Positions 44,494 through 54,645 of a stretch of 64,000 nt of DNA are shown here, one piece after another. The notes beneath the pieces are model-generated. The model was not told where the DNA came from. It saw only the letters and a program-made list of their open reading frames with translations, and searched no databases. The stretch's first letter is position 1. Each line of letters begins with the position of its first letter. A program made the position numbers and the translations under genes. This DNA comes from Bacillus sp. Marseille-Q3570. GTDB lineage: Bacteria; Bacillota; Bacilli; Bacillales; Fictibacillaceae. Location: the NCBI RefSeq assembly GCF_946151055.1, contig NZ_CAMGYZ010000013.1, positions 55,155 through 119,154 of the forward strand, written 5' to 3'.

Positions 44494-46710
44494 ATGATAG
44501 AGAAAAAGAATTCGAATATTAATAAAGGAGCAGTGATTTTATCTTTGATATTTGTCCTGCTCTTTTTCCTGTTGATTGGACGCTATTTTTATTTAGGTTG
44601 GACGGGTCAAGCTGAGGGTGTCAATTTAGAAGAAATGGCTGAGAAACAATGGACGCGGGAAGCGGCTCTTGATGCAGACCGGGGTACAATTTTCGATCGT
44701 AACGGAAAAGCGATTGCCGAAGATATCCCTTCTTACAACGTAATTGCAATTCTCGATGAAGATTATGCGAACCACATCAAGGATCCTTCAGAGGCAGCTG
44801 GTAAACTTGCTCCATTGCTTGGCATGTCTGAATCAAGATTGACAGAATTGATGAGCAAGGAAGGTCCTTTTCAGGTTGAACTGGGACCAGGTGGGAAAAA
44901 GATCAGTCATTCGAAAATGGAAGAAATAAAAGCGTTGGATATCAGCGGAATTGATTTCAAACGGCTTACAAAACGATACTACCCGAACCAGGACTTTGCT
45001 TCTCACATTCTTGGATTCACTACGAATAATGATGAAGGCGTAAGAGCTGGGGCAATGGGTCTCGAAAAAGCGCTTGATGAATATCTACAAGAAGAAGATG
45101 GTTCCCTGAAGTATCAAAGTGACCGTTATGGTTATAAATTACCTGATCCGAATGAAGTGATTAAAGAACCAAAACATGGAGCAAGTGTCCATTTGACTCT
45201 TGATGAAAAAATTCAATTGTTCCTCGAACAAGCGATGAATAATGTTCAAGAAGAATATGAACCTAAAAGGATGATGGCGATTGTCGCAGATCCAAAGACC
45301 GGAAAGATTCTGGCGATGTCAAACCGTCCAAGCTTCAATCCGAATGTAAGGGACATTACGAATTATACGAACTTTTCTATCGGGTCAGCATTTGAACCAG
45401 GATCTACGATGAAGGTTTTCACGCTTGCAGCAGCCATAGAAGAAGGGGTCTATGACGGAAGTGCAGAATATCAATCAGGCGTATACAAAACAAAGCACAG
45501 TAGAGTAAGCGACCACAACAATGGCCGAGGATGGGGTAAGATCACTTATGATGAGGGTGTACAACATTCTTCAAACGTAGCATTTTCGAAGATCGCCAAA
45601 GAGCAACTTGGTTTTGATAAGCTTCATGAATACTTGACTGAACGATGGGAATTCGATGAAAAAACGGGGATCAATATTCCTGGGGAAGCTGATTCGAAAA
45701 TTCAATACGACTGGGAAATTGAAAAGCTGGCAACTGCTTTCGGACAAGGAACATCGATCACTCCGATCCAGCAAATCAAGGCTGCGACAGCGATCGCAAA
45801 TGGTGGAAAAATGATGAAACCGTATGTCGTCGATAAGATCGTTGATAAGAACAATGATGATGTGATCAAGAGTTTTCAGCCAGAAGTTGTAGGAGAACCA
45901 ATTTCTCCTGATACGTCCAAGCAAGTCCGTAAATTATTAAGATCAGTTGTAACTGATGGAACAGGGAAAAATTATAATATTGAAGGTTATGATGTTGCTG
46001 GTAAGACTGGAACTGCACAATTATATGGCATGGATGGGAAAATAATGAAAGGTCATGACAACTATATCTTCTCTTTCTTAGGAATGGCACCAGCAGACGA
46101 TCCGAAGTTATTGGTGTATGTCGCTATCGATCGTCCGGACCTTGATGACGACGCCTATGAATCAGGTTCCGTGCCTGTATCCAAAGTATTCAATCCCGTC
46201 ATGCAGGGTGGCTTGCAATACTTGAATATCACACCTGATGAAGCAAGTGAAGATAAATCGGAAGAGCAGTCTTCAGGTGGAGTCAAACTAGAGGATTTTG
46301 AAGGTGAATCGTCGATTTCAGTTAAAAAGCAATTAGAGGAAAAAGGGTTGAAGGTCGAAGTTTTTGGTGAAGGTGACCGAATCGTCAATCAAGCCCCTTA
46401 TGCTGATACCACAGTGCTTCAAGGCGAAGAGGTCTTCCTTAGAACAGAAGGAAATGTGAAAATGCCTGATCTGACAGGGATGTCACGTTCAGAAGTTCTC
46501 CGGCTTTCACAAGTGCTTGGATTGAAGACACCAGAATTTACAGGAAAGGGATTCGTTTCATTGCAAAGCATCAAGAAAGGATCGGTTGTGAAGGCGAATT
46601 CACCCCTTGTGGTAGAATTGAAGACACCACAAGAATCAATGCAGCAACGAGAGAACGAACAAGAGAACGAACAAGAGAATGAACAAGAGAATAATAGTGA
46701 AGAAGAATAA
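44494..46710 (+). CDS. pbpB: Penicillin-binding protein 2B (septal transpeptidase)
   Basis: 738 residues. N-terminal membrane anchor, dimerisation domain (LDADRGTIFDRNGKAIAED), transpeptidase with SxxK in GSTMKVF, SxN in SSNVAFS and KTGTAQ, then two PASTA domains (about 595-705). The C-terminal tail is a low-complexity acidic repeat (ENEQENEQENEQ) encoded by near-perfect 12-bp repeats at 46651-46690, which look prone to change in number. Cross-links septal peptidoglycan with FtsW. Confidence 0.97.
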   Translation: MIEKKNSNINKGAVILSLIFVLLFFLLIGRYFYLGWTGQAEGVNLEEMAEKQWTREAALDADRGTIFDRNGKAIAEDIPSYNVIAILDEDYANHIKDPSEAAGKLAPLLGMSESRLTELMSKEGPFQVELGPGGKKISHSKMEEIKALDISGIDFKRLTKRYYPNQDFASHILGFTTNNDEGVRAGAMGLEKALDEYLQEEDGSLKYQSDRYGYKLPDPNEVIKEPKHGASVHLTLDEKIQLFLEQAMNNVQEEYEPKRMMAIVADPKTGKILAMSNRPSFNPNVRDITNYTNFSIGSAFEPGSTMKVFTLAAAIEEGVYDGSAEYQSGVYKTKHSRVSDHNNGRGWGKITYDEGVQHSSNVAFSKIAKEQLGFDKLHEYLTERWEFDEKTGINIPGEADSKIQYDWEIEKLATAFGQGTSITPIQQIKAATAIANGGKMMKPYVVDKIVDKNNDDVIKSFQPEVVGEPISPDTSKQVRKLLRSVVTDGTGKNYNIEGYDVAGKTGTAQLYGMDGKIMKGHDNYIFSFLGMAPADDPKLLVYVAIDRPDLDDDAYESGSVPVSKVFNPVMQGGLQYLNITPDEASEDKSEEQSSGGVKLEDFEGESSISVKKQLEEKGLKVEVFGEGDRIVNQAPYADTTVLQGEEVFLRTEGNVKMPDLTGMSRSEVLRLSQVLGLKTPEFTGKGFVSLQSIKKGSVVKANSPLVVELKTPQESMQQRENEQENEQENEQENNSEEE
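46651..46694 (+). repeat. 12-bp coding repeats in pbpB
   Basis: GAGAACGAACAA repeated about three and a half times (third unit GAGAATGAACAA), encoding the repeat E-N-E-Q at the very C terminus. Confidence 0.8.
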
Positions 46711-46781
46711 CTGATTTGTTCTAGCTGTTTCTGTACAGGCATATAAATGAAACGAGCTCATCTGCCGAGGAGGTTGGACAA

Positions 46782-48716
46782 GTGCGTGTTTCTAATGTGA
46801 CTGTACGGAGGCGGCTAGTTTTTGTGTTTGTAGCCGGTCTCTTATTTCTAATAGTGATCATGGGTCGTTTAGGTTATGTTCAGTTTGTGAAAGGGGAATG
46901 GTTGACAGGTTTGGCTCTCGATTCATGGAGCCGTAATGTACCATTTGAACCGAAACGCGGAGAGATCCTCGACCGAAATGGAGTAGGAATTGCGAAAAAT
47001 ATAAGCGCTCCCACAGTTTATGTCGTACCCAAGCAAGTGAGGGACCCTGCCGGGACTGCACAGAAACTGGCAGCGGCGTTGAATATCAGTGAAAAAGAAG
47101 TATATAAGACCATTACTAAGAAAGAATCGATCGTCAACATTTATCCGGGAGGCAGGAAAATCAGTAATAAGAAAGCGAATGAAATACGAGCTTATGATCT
47201 GCCCGGTGTATTCATAGCGGAGGACAGCAAACGCCATTATCCTTTTGGAAACTACTTATCTCACGTCTTAGGGTTCGTCGGAATTGACAACCAGGGTTTG
47301 ACTGGGTTGGAGCTTCAATATGATGATTATTTGAGTGGAGATGAGGGACATGTATCCTTTTATACAGATGTCCGGGGAAATCGGATGCCCTCATTATCGG
47401 ATGAATATGAACCTCCGACTGATGGTCTTGACCTGAAACTTACCATCGATTCCAAAGTACAATCGATCATCGAACGTGAATTGGATATAGCAGAAGCAAC
47501 CTATAATCCAGATGGAGTCGTCGCGATCGCCATGGATCCGAAAACAGGTGAAATTCTTGGAATGTCCTCTAGGCCAGATTATAATCCATCCAATTACCGG
47601 GAAGTTCCTCAAGAGATATACAATCGTAATAAACCGGTGTGGAGCACATATGAACCAGGGTCAACTTTCAAGATCATCACGCTAGCTGCTGCACTCGAAG
47701 AAAATAAGGTGGATCTTCAAAGAGACTCGATCCATGATCCAGGTTCGATAGAAGTGGCGGGGCGAAAATTAAGATGTTGGAAAAAAGGCGGGCATGGAAG
47801 TGAAACCTTTTTAGAAGTGGTTCAAAATTCATGTAACCCGGGGTTTGTCGTATTAGGACAGCGGTTAGGTAAAGAGAAGTTGTTTTCATATATCAAGGAC
47901 TTTGGTTTCGGTGAAAAGACCGGAATCGATCTTCAAGGAGAAAGCACGGGAATCCTTTTCAATCTTGATAGAGTTGGTCCGCTTGAACTAGCAACTACAG
48001 CATTCGGACAGGGTGTCTCCGTAACACCGATCCAGCAGGTTTCCGCAGTTGCTGCGGCTGTGAATGGAGGTTACCTGTACACTCCATACGTAGCGAAAGA
48101 ATGGTTGGATCCTGAAACAGGAGAAACCGTAAGTAGAACAACTCCAGATATGAAGCGACGTGTCATTTCAGAGGAGACTTCAAAACAAGTTAGAGAAGCA
48201 CTTGAAACTGTTGTAGCTCAAGGCACTGGTAAAGGCGCTTTTGTAGATGGCTACCGTGTGGGAGGAAAAACAGGGACTGCACAGAAAGCTGTAAATGGTC
48301 AATATTTAAAAGACAATCATATCGTATCTTTTATTGGATTCGCTCCTGCTGATGACCCTCAAATCGTGGTGTATGTAGCTGTGGATAATCCGAAAGGTAC
48401 ATTGCAATTCGGAGGAATTGTAGCGGCCCCGATTGTTGGGAATATCATTGAGGATAGTCTGCCAGCAATGGGTGTACCTAAACGGAAGAATCAAGTAGAA
48501 AAAGAATTGACCTGGCTTGATCAGCCTTTGATTCATATTCCAGATCTTAAAGGAAAAACAAGGCAGGATATCCATAAAGCCTTCTATGAATTAAAAATCG
48601 AAACTGTTGGTTCAGGAGATGTTGTCATTGACCAGGCCCCTGATCCTGGCCTTAAAATGACAGTAGGGTCGACGATTCGTCTTTATATGGGTGACAAAAC
48701 AACTTCAGAGGATTAG
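46782..48716 (+). CDS. spoVD: Spore cortex transpeptidase SpoVD
   Basis: 644 residues. Membrane anchor, PBP dimerisation domain (EPKRGEILDRNGVGIAKN), transpeptidase with SxxK in GSTFKIITL, SxN as SCN in VQNSCNPGFV and KTGTAQ, and a single PASTA domain near the C terminus, as in SpoVD. It is paralogous to the preceding PBP2B and works with SpoVE in spore cortex synthesis. Start GTG 46782 is set by GAGGAGG upstream. Confidence 0.96.
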   Translation: MRVSNVTVRRRLVFVFVAGLLFLIVIMGRLGYVQFVKGEWLTGLALDSWSRNVPFEPKRGEILDRNGVGIAKNISAPTVYVVPKQVRDPAGTAQKLAAALNISEKEVYKTITKKESIVNIYPGGRKISNKKANEIRAYDLPGVFIAEDSKRHYPFGNYLSHVLGFVGIDNQGLTGLELQYDDYLSGDEGHVSFYTDVRGNRMPSLSDEYEPPTDGLDLKLTIDSKVQSIIERELDIAEATYNPDGVVAIAMDPKTGEILGMSSRPDYNPSNYREVPQEIYNRNKPVWSTYEPGSTFKIITLAAALEENKVDLQRDSIHDPGSIEVAGRKLRCWKKGGHGSETFLEVVQNSCNPGFVVLGQRLGKEKLFSYIKDFGFGEKTGIDLQGESTGILFNLDRVGPLELATTAFGQGVSVTPIQQVSAVAAAVNGGYLYTPYVAKEWLDPETGETVSRTTPDMKRRVISEETSKQVREALETVVAQGTGKGAFVDGYRVGGKTGTAQKAVNGQYLKDNHIVSFIGFAPADDPQIVVYVAVDNPKGTLQFGGIVAAPIVGNIIEDSLPAMGVPKRKNQVEKELTWLDQPLIHIPDLKGKTRQDIHKAFYELKIETVGSGDVVIDQAPDPGLKMTVGSTIRLYMGDKTTSED

Positions 48717-48773
48717 AATGGAAGCAAGAGTACTACTTCTGGAACAAGCATAGGAGTCATGGATTTGAAAATG

Positions 48774-48864
48774 GTGTCAGACATTCTCTTGTTCAATCAA
48801 CAGATCTGAGTAGAGTGCTCTTATAAAGACTGTTGATCTTCGAGAGTGTTTGGCACTTTCTTTT
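48774..48864 (+). terminator. Long stem between spoVD and murE
   Basis: GTGTCAGACATTCTC (48774-48788) pairs fully, with several G-T pairs, with GAGAGTGTTTGGCAC (48842-48856), followed by TTTCTTTT. An internal ATCAACAG/CTGTTGAT stem lies within. It would end the spoVD transcript before murE. Confidence 0.65.
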
Positions 48865-48909
48865 GAAGGTATAGTAATATAGAGATGGACGATAAGCATA
48901 AAGGATGGA

Positions 48910-50388
48910 ATGTCAGAAATGAAGAAATTAAATGAATTACTTGATAAGCTTTTTGTGTATCAATTGAAGAACGATGGGAATCCGGAAATCACGGGGATTG
49001 AGATGGATTCTCGTAATGTAGAAAGCGGTAACCTCTTTGTTTGTATTAAAGGGGCGAATTTTGATGGACATGAATATGTCGAGGATGTTGTCAAAAAAGG
49101 AGCTGCTGCGATTGTAGCTGAAGAAATGGTTGAAACAACAGTACCAGTTATACTCGTTAGAGACAGCCGCCACGCGCTAGCGGTACTTTCAGACCAATTC
49201 TATGATCACCCTACACATCAACTACAGTTGATTGGTGTTACAGGGACGAATGGAAAGACTACAATTACACACATCCTGGATGAAATGTTCCAGGATCAGG
49301 GGAATCGGACTGGCGTAATCGGAACGATTGAGATGAGAATCAACAATCAAAAGTACCCCGTAGCCAATACAACACCAGAGTCACCATTCCTTCAGAAAGC
49401 TTTTGCAAAAATGGTCGATGAAAACGTGGATGGCGCATTCATGGAGGTATCTTCCCATGCCCTGGAAATGGGGAGGGTACGTGGCTGTGATTTTGATATT
49501 GCCATATTTACAAATCTTTCACAGGACCATCTTGATTATCATAAAACGATGGACCAGTACCTCCAGGCAAAAGGGCTTCTTTTTTCCCAACTTGGAAATA
49601 CATATGGTAACAGGAAGGAAAAACTCGCTGTCTTGAATGAAGATGATCCAGCAACAGCAAAATACAAGAAAGTCACTGCAGCTCAAATCATGACATATGG
49701 AATTGAAAACGATAGCGATGTCATGGCGAAAGAAATATCCATCACAGGAAAAGGGACAACGTTTCAATTGCATACATTGAGGGGTATTTATAAGGTTCAG
49801 ATGAAGCTGATTGGTAAATTCAGTGTATATAATGTCCTGGCTGCTGTAACAGCTGGAATAGCTGCAGGTCTTGATGAACAAAAAATGGTGGAATCTGTCG
49901 AAAGACTAGAAGGGGTTCCGGGTCGATTTGAAGTTGTAGATGGAGGACAACCATACACAGTCATTGTCGATTATGCCCATACACCCGACAGTTTGGAAAA
50001 TGTGTTGACCACAATCAGAGAGTTTGCTGAAGGTAAGATATCCGTCATCGTCGGGTGTGGAGGAGACCGCGACCGGACAAAAAGGCCATTGATGGCTCGT
50101 ATTGCAGTCGACAACTCCGATCATGCCATTTTTACATCCGATAATCCTCGCTCGGAAGATCCGGAACAAATCCTTAAAGATATGGAAGCCGGCATTAAGG
50201 ATGGTTCATATACGTCGATTTCCGATCGGAAATCCGCTATACGGTACGCCGTTGAGAATGCAAAAGAGAACGACATCATATTGATAGCCGGGAAAGGACA
50301 TGAAACCTACCAGACCATCGGGGACAGGACGATCGATTTCGATGATCGAAAAGTCGCCCGGGAAGCTATGCAAGGGAAGGTTCAATGA
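48910..50388 (+). CDS. murE: UDP-MurNAc-L-Ala-D-Glu:meso-DAP ligase
   Basis: 492 residues; Mur ligase with [15 protein letters not shown] (ATP loop), the central [12 protein letters not shown], and DNPRSEDP, the motif for meso-diaminopimelate specificity, so the wall is A1-gamma type. Adds the third residue of the stem peptide. Start ATG 48910 is uncertain because AAGGA is only four bases away; ATG 48919 is a possible alternative. Confidence 0.97.
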   Translation: MSEMKKLNELLDKLFVYQLKNDGNPEITGIEMDSRNVESGNLFVCIKGANFDGHEYVEDVVKKGAAAIVAEEMVETTVPVILVRDSRHALAVLSDQFYDHPTHQLQLIGVTGTNGKTTITHILDEMFQDQGNRTGVIGTIEMRINNQKYPVANTTPESPFLQKAFAKMVDENVDGAFMEVSSHALEMGRVRGCDFDIAIFTNLSQDHLDYHKTMDQYLQAKGLLFSQLGNTYGNRKEKLAVLNEDDPATAKYKKVTAAQIMTYGIENDSDVMAKEISITGKGTTFQLHTLRGIYKVQMKLIGKFSVYNVLAAVTAGIAAGLDEQKMVESVERLEGVPGRFEVVDGGQPYTVIVDYAHTPDSLENVLTTIREFAEGKISVIVGCGGDRDRTKRPLMARIAVDNSDHAIFTSDNPRSEDPEQILKDMEAGIKDGSYTSISDRKSAIRYAVENAKENDIILIAGKGHETYQTIGDRTIDFDDRKVAREAMQGKVQ

Positions 50389-50501
50389 ATTTTTCCAATT
50401 AAGCTTGTGCTATTCATTTTAATTTTGCGGCTTATGGACATTATTCGATACAATCATGCTTGGAGAAGCGCGCCATTGATTTCAAGGTCTTCTATTTTTA
50501 G

Positions 50502-50640
50502 CTAACGGACACCAGAGCCGTTATTTGTAAAAAAGCAACTGATTTTTAATGATTCTTGCGAAATAAGGTCCCTGGTGTCCGTTAGGTTTATAAAACCTTG
50601 TTGTTTTGGCCAAATAAGGTCTTCTGTGTCCGTTAACGGA
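50502..50640. repeat. TAACGGACA repeat cluster, copy 2 (before mraY)
   Basis: TAACGGACACCAGAGCCGTT, GCGAAATAAGGTCCCTGGTGTCCGTTA, GCCAAATAAGGTC and TGTCCGTTAACGGA. Same building blocks as 40311-40500. It fills much of the 431-bp murE-mraY gap. Confidence 0.65.
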
Positions 50641-50819
50641 TGGCAAGGACCGGATGAGATCGCTAGCGGAAGAACAGATAAGTCAATCGTCAATACCACG
50701 TCAAGGGGGGGCGCTTCCGCATTGTGGATCTCCGGCGTAGAGAGAGTGAATTTCGTGAACATAACAATAAATAACCAAGTAAATTATTTAGAGAACCATT
50801 ACTGGGAGGGGTTAAAAGA

Positions 50820-51791
50820 ATGGATACAGCATTAATTGTTACCCTTCTGGCTTCATTTTTTGTAGCTGTCGTCCTTTCGCCGATTTTCATACCATTTTTA
50901 AAACGTTTAAAATTCGGCCAAAGCATACGTGAAGAAGGGCCCAAATCACATCTGAAGAAATCTGGGACACCTACTATGGGTGGTATAGTCATCATCGTTT
51001 CATTAATTATAACGACTTTAGTTATTTCCTGGTATTCTGGATTACTTACATTAGAAACGATGATTTTGTTGTTTGTCACGTTAGGGTATGGAATCATTGG
51101 ATTCATTGACGATTTCATCAAGGTGGTCATGAAGCGGAATCTGGGCCTGACTTCTAAACAGAAGCTGCTGGGACAACTCGTAATAGCAATCATTTTCTAT
51201 TTTGGTATGAAAGTAGCTGGTATATCGACAGCATTGGCAGTACCTGGTACTGAGTGGTCGATTGAATTAGGCTGGTTTTATTTCATTCTTATCATCGTGA
51301 TGCTTGTCGGTGCATCCAATGCGGTAAATTTGACAGATGGCCTTGATGGCCTTTTGGCCGGAACCGCTGCCATTGCTTTCGGCGCTTTTGCTGTGGTCGC
51401 TACAAGTAATTTTGAACTTAGTATTGCTTTATTTTGTCTTGCTGTCGTAGGGTCCCTTCTAGGCTTTCTGGTCTTCAATGCACATCCGGCTAAAGTATTC
51501 ATGGGTGACACCGGATCATTAGCCTTAGGAGGAGCGATTGCTGCGGTAGCGATTCTGACGAAAATGGAACTGCTGCTTGTCCTCATCGGGGGAGTATTCG
51601 TCATGGAGACTTTGTCAGTCATGATTCAAGTCGTATCATTCAAAGCCACAGGAAGACGTATATTCAAGATGAGCCCATTACATCATCATTATGAGTTGAG
51701 TGGTTGGAGTGAATGGCGGATCGTTGTAACCTTCTGGGCTGCAGGATTGTTGCTGGCAGCAATTGGTGTTTATATCGAGGTGTTGATCTAA
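50820..51791 (+). CDS. mraY: Phospho-MurNAc-pentapeptide translocase MraY
   Basis: 323 residues with about ten membrane segments. It makes lipid I from UDP-MurNAc-pentapeptide and undecaprenyl phosphate. Conserved residues: [32 protein letters not shown] and [25 protein letters not shown] precedes the ATG. One base separates it from murD. Confidence 0.97.
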   Translation: MDTALIVTLLASFFVAVVLSPIFIPFLKRLKFGQSIREEGPKSHLKKSGTPTMGGIVIIVSLIITTLVISWYSGLLTLETMILLFVTLGYGIIGFIDDFIKVVMKRNLGLTSKQKLLGQLVIAIIFYFGMKVAGISTALAVPGTEWSIELGWFYFILIIVMLVGASNAVNLTDGLDGLLAGTAAIAFGAFAVVATSNFELSIALFCLAVVGSLLGFLVFNAHPAKVFMGDTGSLALGGAIAAVAILTKMELLLVLIGGVFVMETLSVMIQVVSFKATGRRIFKMSPLHHHYELSGWSEWRIVVTFWAAGLLLAAIGVYIEVLI

Positions 51792-51792
51792 A

Positions 51793-53145
51793 GTGGAGCG
51801 CAAACATGAACTCAACAATAAGAATGTGCTGGTAGTTGGACTTGCGAAGAGCGGTTTTGCTGCAGCCAAAGTGTTAATCAAGTATGGTGCGAATGTTGTT
51901 GTTAACGATATGAAAGAGCTTGAAAAGAATCAGGAAGCAAAAAAACTGATCAACCAGGGTGTAGAAGTCCACTGCGGGAGCCATCCGCTGACTTTGTTGG
52001 ACAAGCCGATCGATTTCATAGTGAAGAATCCAGGTATCCCGTATACTAACCCATTGATTGACGCAGCACTGGAAAAGGAGATTCCGGTATTTACTGAAGT
52101 AGAACTCGTTTCCTATCTGACTGATGCTGAAATCATTGGTATTACGGGTTCCAACGGAAAAACAACGACTACCACATTAGTAGGACTGATGATGGAGAAC
52201 AGTCCGAAAAAACCAATAGTCGCAGGAAATATCGGTACAGTCCTATGTGAGGTAGCTGATCAGACAGATGTGGATGATATCCTTGTTGCGGAGCTTTCAA
52301 GTTTTCAATTGATGGGTGTCCAAACTTTCAAACCCTACATTGGTGTACTTCTGAATATATTTGATGCCCACCTGGATTATCATGGGACACGTGAAGCATA
52401 TGGGAAAGCGAAAGCACGATTATTCATGAATCAAACTGAAGAAGACTTTTGTATCTTCAATGCCGACGATCAAGAAGTCATGGCGTTGGTTGAAAATGTG
52501 AAGAGCAAAAAGGTGCCATTCAGTACAAAGCAGACGTTATCAAATGGTGCTTGTCTGAAAGAGGGTTTTGTGACATTCAATGATGAAAGGATCATTGCAA
52601 TTGATGAAATCGTCCTTCCAGGTGAACACAGCCTTGAAAACATCTTGGCTGCGACTTCTGCTGCCAAAATTGCAGGAGCAGATAACAATCAAATCATCAA
52701 CATTTTAAAAACTTTCAGCGGGGTAGAGCATCGACTGCAATATGTAGATACTGTTGAAGGTGTGAAATTTTATAATGATTCGAAGGCAACCAATATCCTC
52801 GCTACGCAAAAAGCGATTTCAGCCTTTAACCAACCATTGGTTCTACTTGCTGGTGGATTGGATCGAGGAAACGATTTTGATGCATTGATTCCTTATTTAA
52901 ACAATACAAAAGCACTGATTACATTCGGAGAAACAGCACCGAAACTGATAAAAACCGCAAAAGAAGCAGGAATAAAGGTGATTGAACATGTTGATAATGT
53001 TGAAAAGGCGGTTCCTGTTGCTTATGAGTGCTCCGTTTCAGGTGATGTCGTATTATTATCTCCGGCATGTGCAAGTTGGGATCAGTATCCTTCTTTCGAG
53101 CAAAGAGGGGACATGTTTATCGAAGCGGTGCATAAACTTAGGTAA
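51793..53145 (+). CDS. murD: UDP-MurNAc-L-Ala:D-Glu ligase
   Basis: 450 residues. N-terminal VLVVGLAKSGFAAAKVL (UDP-binding), ITGSNGKTTTTTLVGLM (ATP loop), NIFDAHLDYHGT, and YNDSKATN and LLSPACASWDQY near the C terminus. Adds D-glutamate to UDP-MurNAc-L-Ala. Start GTG 51793 lies 1 base after mraY and has no strong ribosome site, suggesting translational coupling; GTG 51826 is an alternative. Confidence 0.96.
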   Translation: MERKHELNNKNVLVVGLAKSGFAAAKVLIKYGANVVVNDMKELEKNQEAKKLINQGVEVHCGSHPLTLLDKPIDFIVKNPGIPYTNPLIDAALEKEIPVFTEVELVSYLTDAEIIGITGSNGKTTTTTLVGLMMENSPKKPIVAGNIGTVLCEVADQTDVDDILVAELSSFQLMGVQTFKPYIGVLLNIFDAHLDYHGTREAYGKAKARLFMNQTEEDFCIFNADDQEVMALVENVKSKKVPFSTKQTLSNGACLKEGFVTFNDERIIAIDEIVLPGEHSLENILAATSAAKIAGADNNQIINILKTFSGVEHRLQYVDTVEGVKFYNDSKATNILATQKAISAFNQPLVLLAGGLDRGNDFDALIPYLNNTKALITFGETAPKLIKTAKEAGIKVIEHVDNVEKAVPVAYECSVSGDVVLLSPACASWDQYPSFEQRGDMFIEAVHKLR

Positions 53146-53258
53146 TAGAGGTTGTTCGAAAGTGATAGCCCACTTCTGATACCGGTGAATGGGAATGTCT
53201 ACTTTCTGGACACCACCATAACAGGACGTTTTAAACCTATGGATTAGGGGTGTCTTGA

Positions 53259-54359
53259 TTGCCTAAGGCTAAAAAAACACCAGATTTCGTTTTGGTTATT
53301 GTGACGATGACATTGCTTGCGATTGGAATCATAACTGTATATAGTGCCAGTGCCCAATGGGCAGAGATCCGTTTCGAAGATTCCTTCTTCTTCGCTAAGC
53401 GACAATTATTATTTGCAGGGTTAGGTATCATTGCGATGTTCTTGATCATGCAAGTGGATTATTGGAGCTGGTCGAATTGGTCGAAACTTCTCCTTATTGC
53501 CTGCTTTGTCCTTCTTGTCGCTGTTTTGATCCCTGGTATAGGGATGGTCCGTGGTGGGGCCAGAAGCTGGATCGGTGTTGGTGCTTTCTCCATCCAGCCC
53601 TCTGAATTTACGAAGCTTGCGATGATTGCATTTCTGGCAAGGTACTTATCTCTGAATCAAAAGCGAATCACTTCTTTTAAAAAAGGGCTGGTTCCTTCAC
53701 TCGGAGTTGTACTATTTGCCTTTGGCATGATCATGCTTCAGCCAGACCTAGGTACGGGAGCTGTCTTAGTAGGGACATGCATCGTGATGATCTATGTAGC
53801 TGGAGCGAGGGTAAGCCACTTCGTCGGATTGGGCTTCATCGGACTGGTTGGATTTGTTGTCTTGATCATTTCAGCGCCATACCGGATCAAGAGGATTACA
53901 TCATTTCTGGATCCATGGAGTGACCCTCTTGGCAGCGGGTTTCAAATCATCCAGTCTCTTTATGCAATCGGACCAGGTGGTTTGCTAGGGCTGGGTCTTG
54001 GACAAAGCCGACAGAAGTTCGGGTATCTGCCAGAGCCACAAACTGATTTCATCTTTGCAATACTTGCAGAGGAACTGGGTTTCATTGGTGGTTCGTTAGT
54101 TCTGTTGTTATTCGGCCTCCTGTTATGGAGAGGCGTACGTATTGCACTGGGAGCACCTGATTTATTCGGAAGCCTTCTTGCAATCGGTATTATCGGTATG
54201 ATCGCGATCCAGGTCATGATCAATATAGGAGTAGTGACTGGGTTGATGCCTGTCACGGGGATCACCCTCCCATTTTTAAGCTATGGCGGATCTTCTTTAA
54301 CCCTGATGCTGATGGCGCTAGGTGTTTTATTGAACATAAGCCGATATGCACGGTATTAA
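53259..54359 (+). CDS. spoVE: Spore cortex SEDS protein SpoVE
   Basis: 366 residues with about ten membrane segments; SEDS motifs VYSASAQWAE, SIQPSEFTKLA, QPDLGTGAVLVG, PEPQTDFIFA and LPFLSYGGSS. Paralogue of FtsW at 2186. The place in the cluster identifies it as SpoVE, which polymerises cortex peptidoglycan with SpoVD. Start is TTG with AGGGGTG 6 bases before it. It is followed by a terminator instead of murG. Confidence 0.93.
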   Translation: MPKAKKTPDFVLVIVTMTLLAIGIITVYSASAQWAEIRFEDSFFFAKRQLLFAGLGIIAMFLIMQVDYWSWSNWSKLLLIACFVLLVAVLIPGIGMVRGGARSWIGVGAFSIQPSEFTKLAMIAFLARYLSLNQKRITSFKKGLVPSLGVVLFAFGMIMLQPDLGTGAVLVGTCIVMIYVAGARVSHFVGLGFIGLVGFVVLIISAPYRIKRITSFLDPWSDPLGSGFQIIQSLYAIGPGGLLGLGLGQSRQKFGYLPEPQTDFIFAILAEELGFIGGSLVLLLFGLLLWRGVRIALGAPDLFGSLLAIGIIGMIAIQVMINIGVVTGLMPVTGITLPFLSYGGSSLTLMLMALGVLLNISRYARY

Positions 54360-54434
54360 TGCTAGACAATCAACCCGCGTTCTATTAGACTTTAAAATGA
54401 GGTATCATTCATTTTATGGGCAAGGACGGATCAG

Positions 54435-54461
54435 CTTGGCAGATGCCAAGTTTCTTTTTTT
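54435..54461 (+). terminator. Terminator after spoVE
   Basis: CTTGGC / GCCAAG stem with a four-base loop, then TTTCTTTTTTT. It lies where murG would begin in B. subtilis. Confidence 0.85.
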
Positions 54462-54499
54462 GCAACTTAAGAAAGTTCACGTACGAAACATTTTGAAAC

Positions 54500-54536
54500 G
54501 CTCTTTTCTAAGAGATTGTTGCTTTTGAGTCATTTA
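54500..54536 (-). repeat. Remnant end of the MITE-like family (copy F)
   Basis: GCTCTTTTCTAAGAGATTGTTGC and TTTTGAGTCATTT match the left end of copy B. It lies in the 286-bp spoVE-murB gap, which has no gene. Confidence 0.75.
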
Positions 54537-54645
54537 TAAAAAATCATTGAAAAAACAATGATTATCCAGTAGTGTGCACATGTTTAGCTATGTACATGTT
54601 TGGTGCATATCATAAAATAGAGATATTTAAGGTGGTGTAAGTGAA

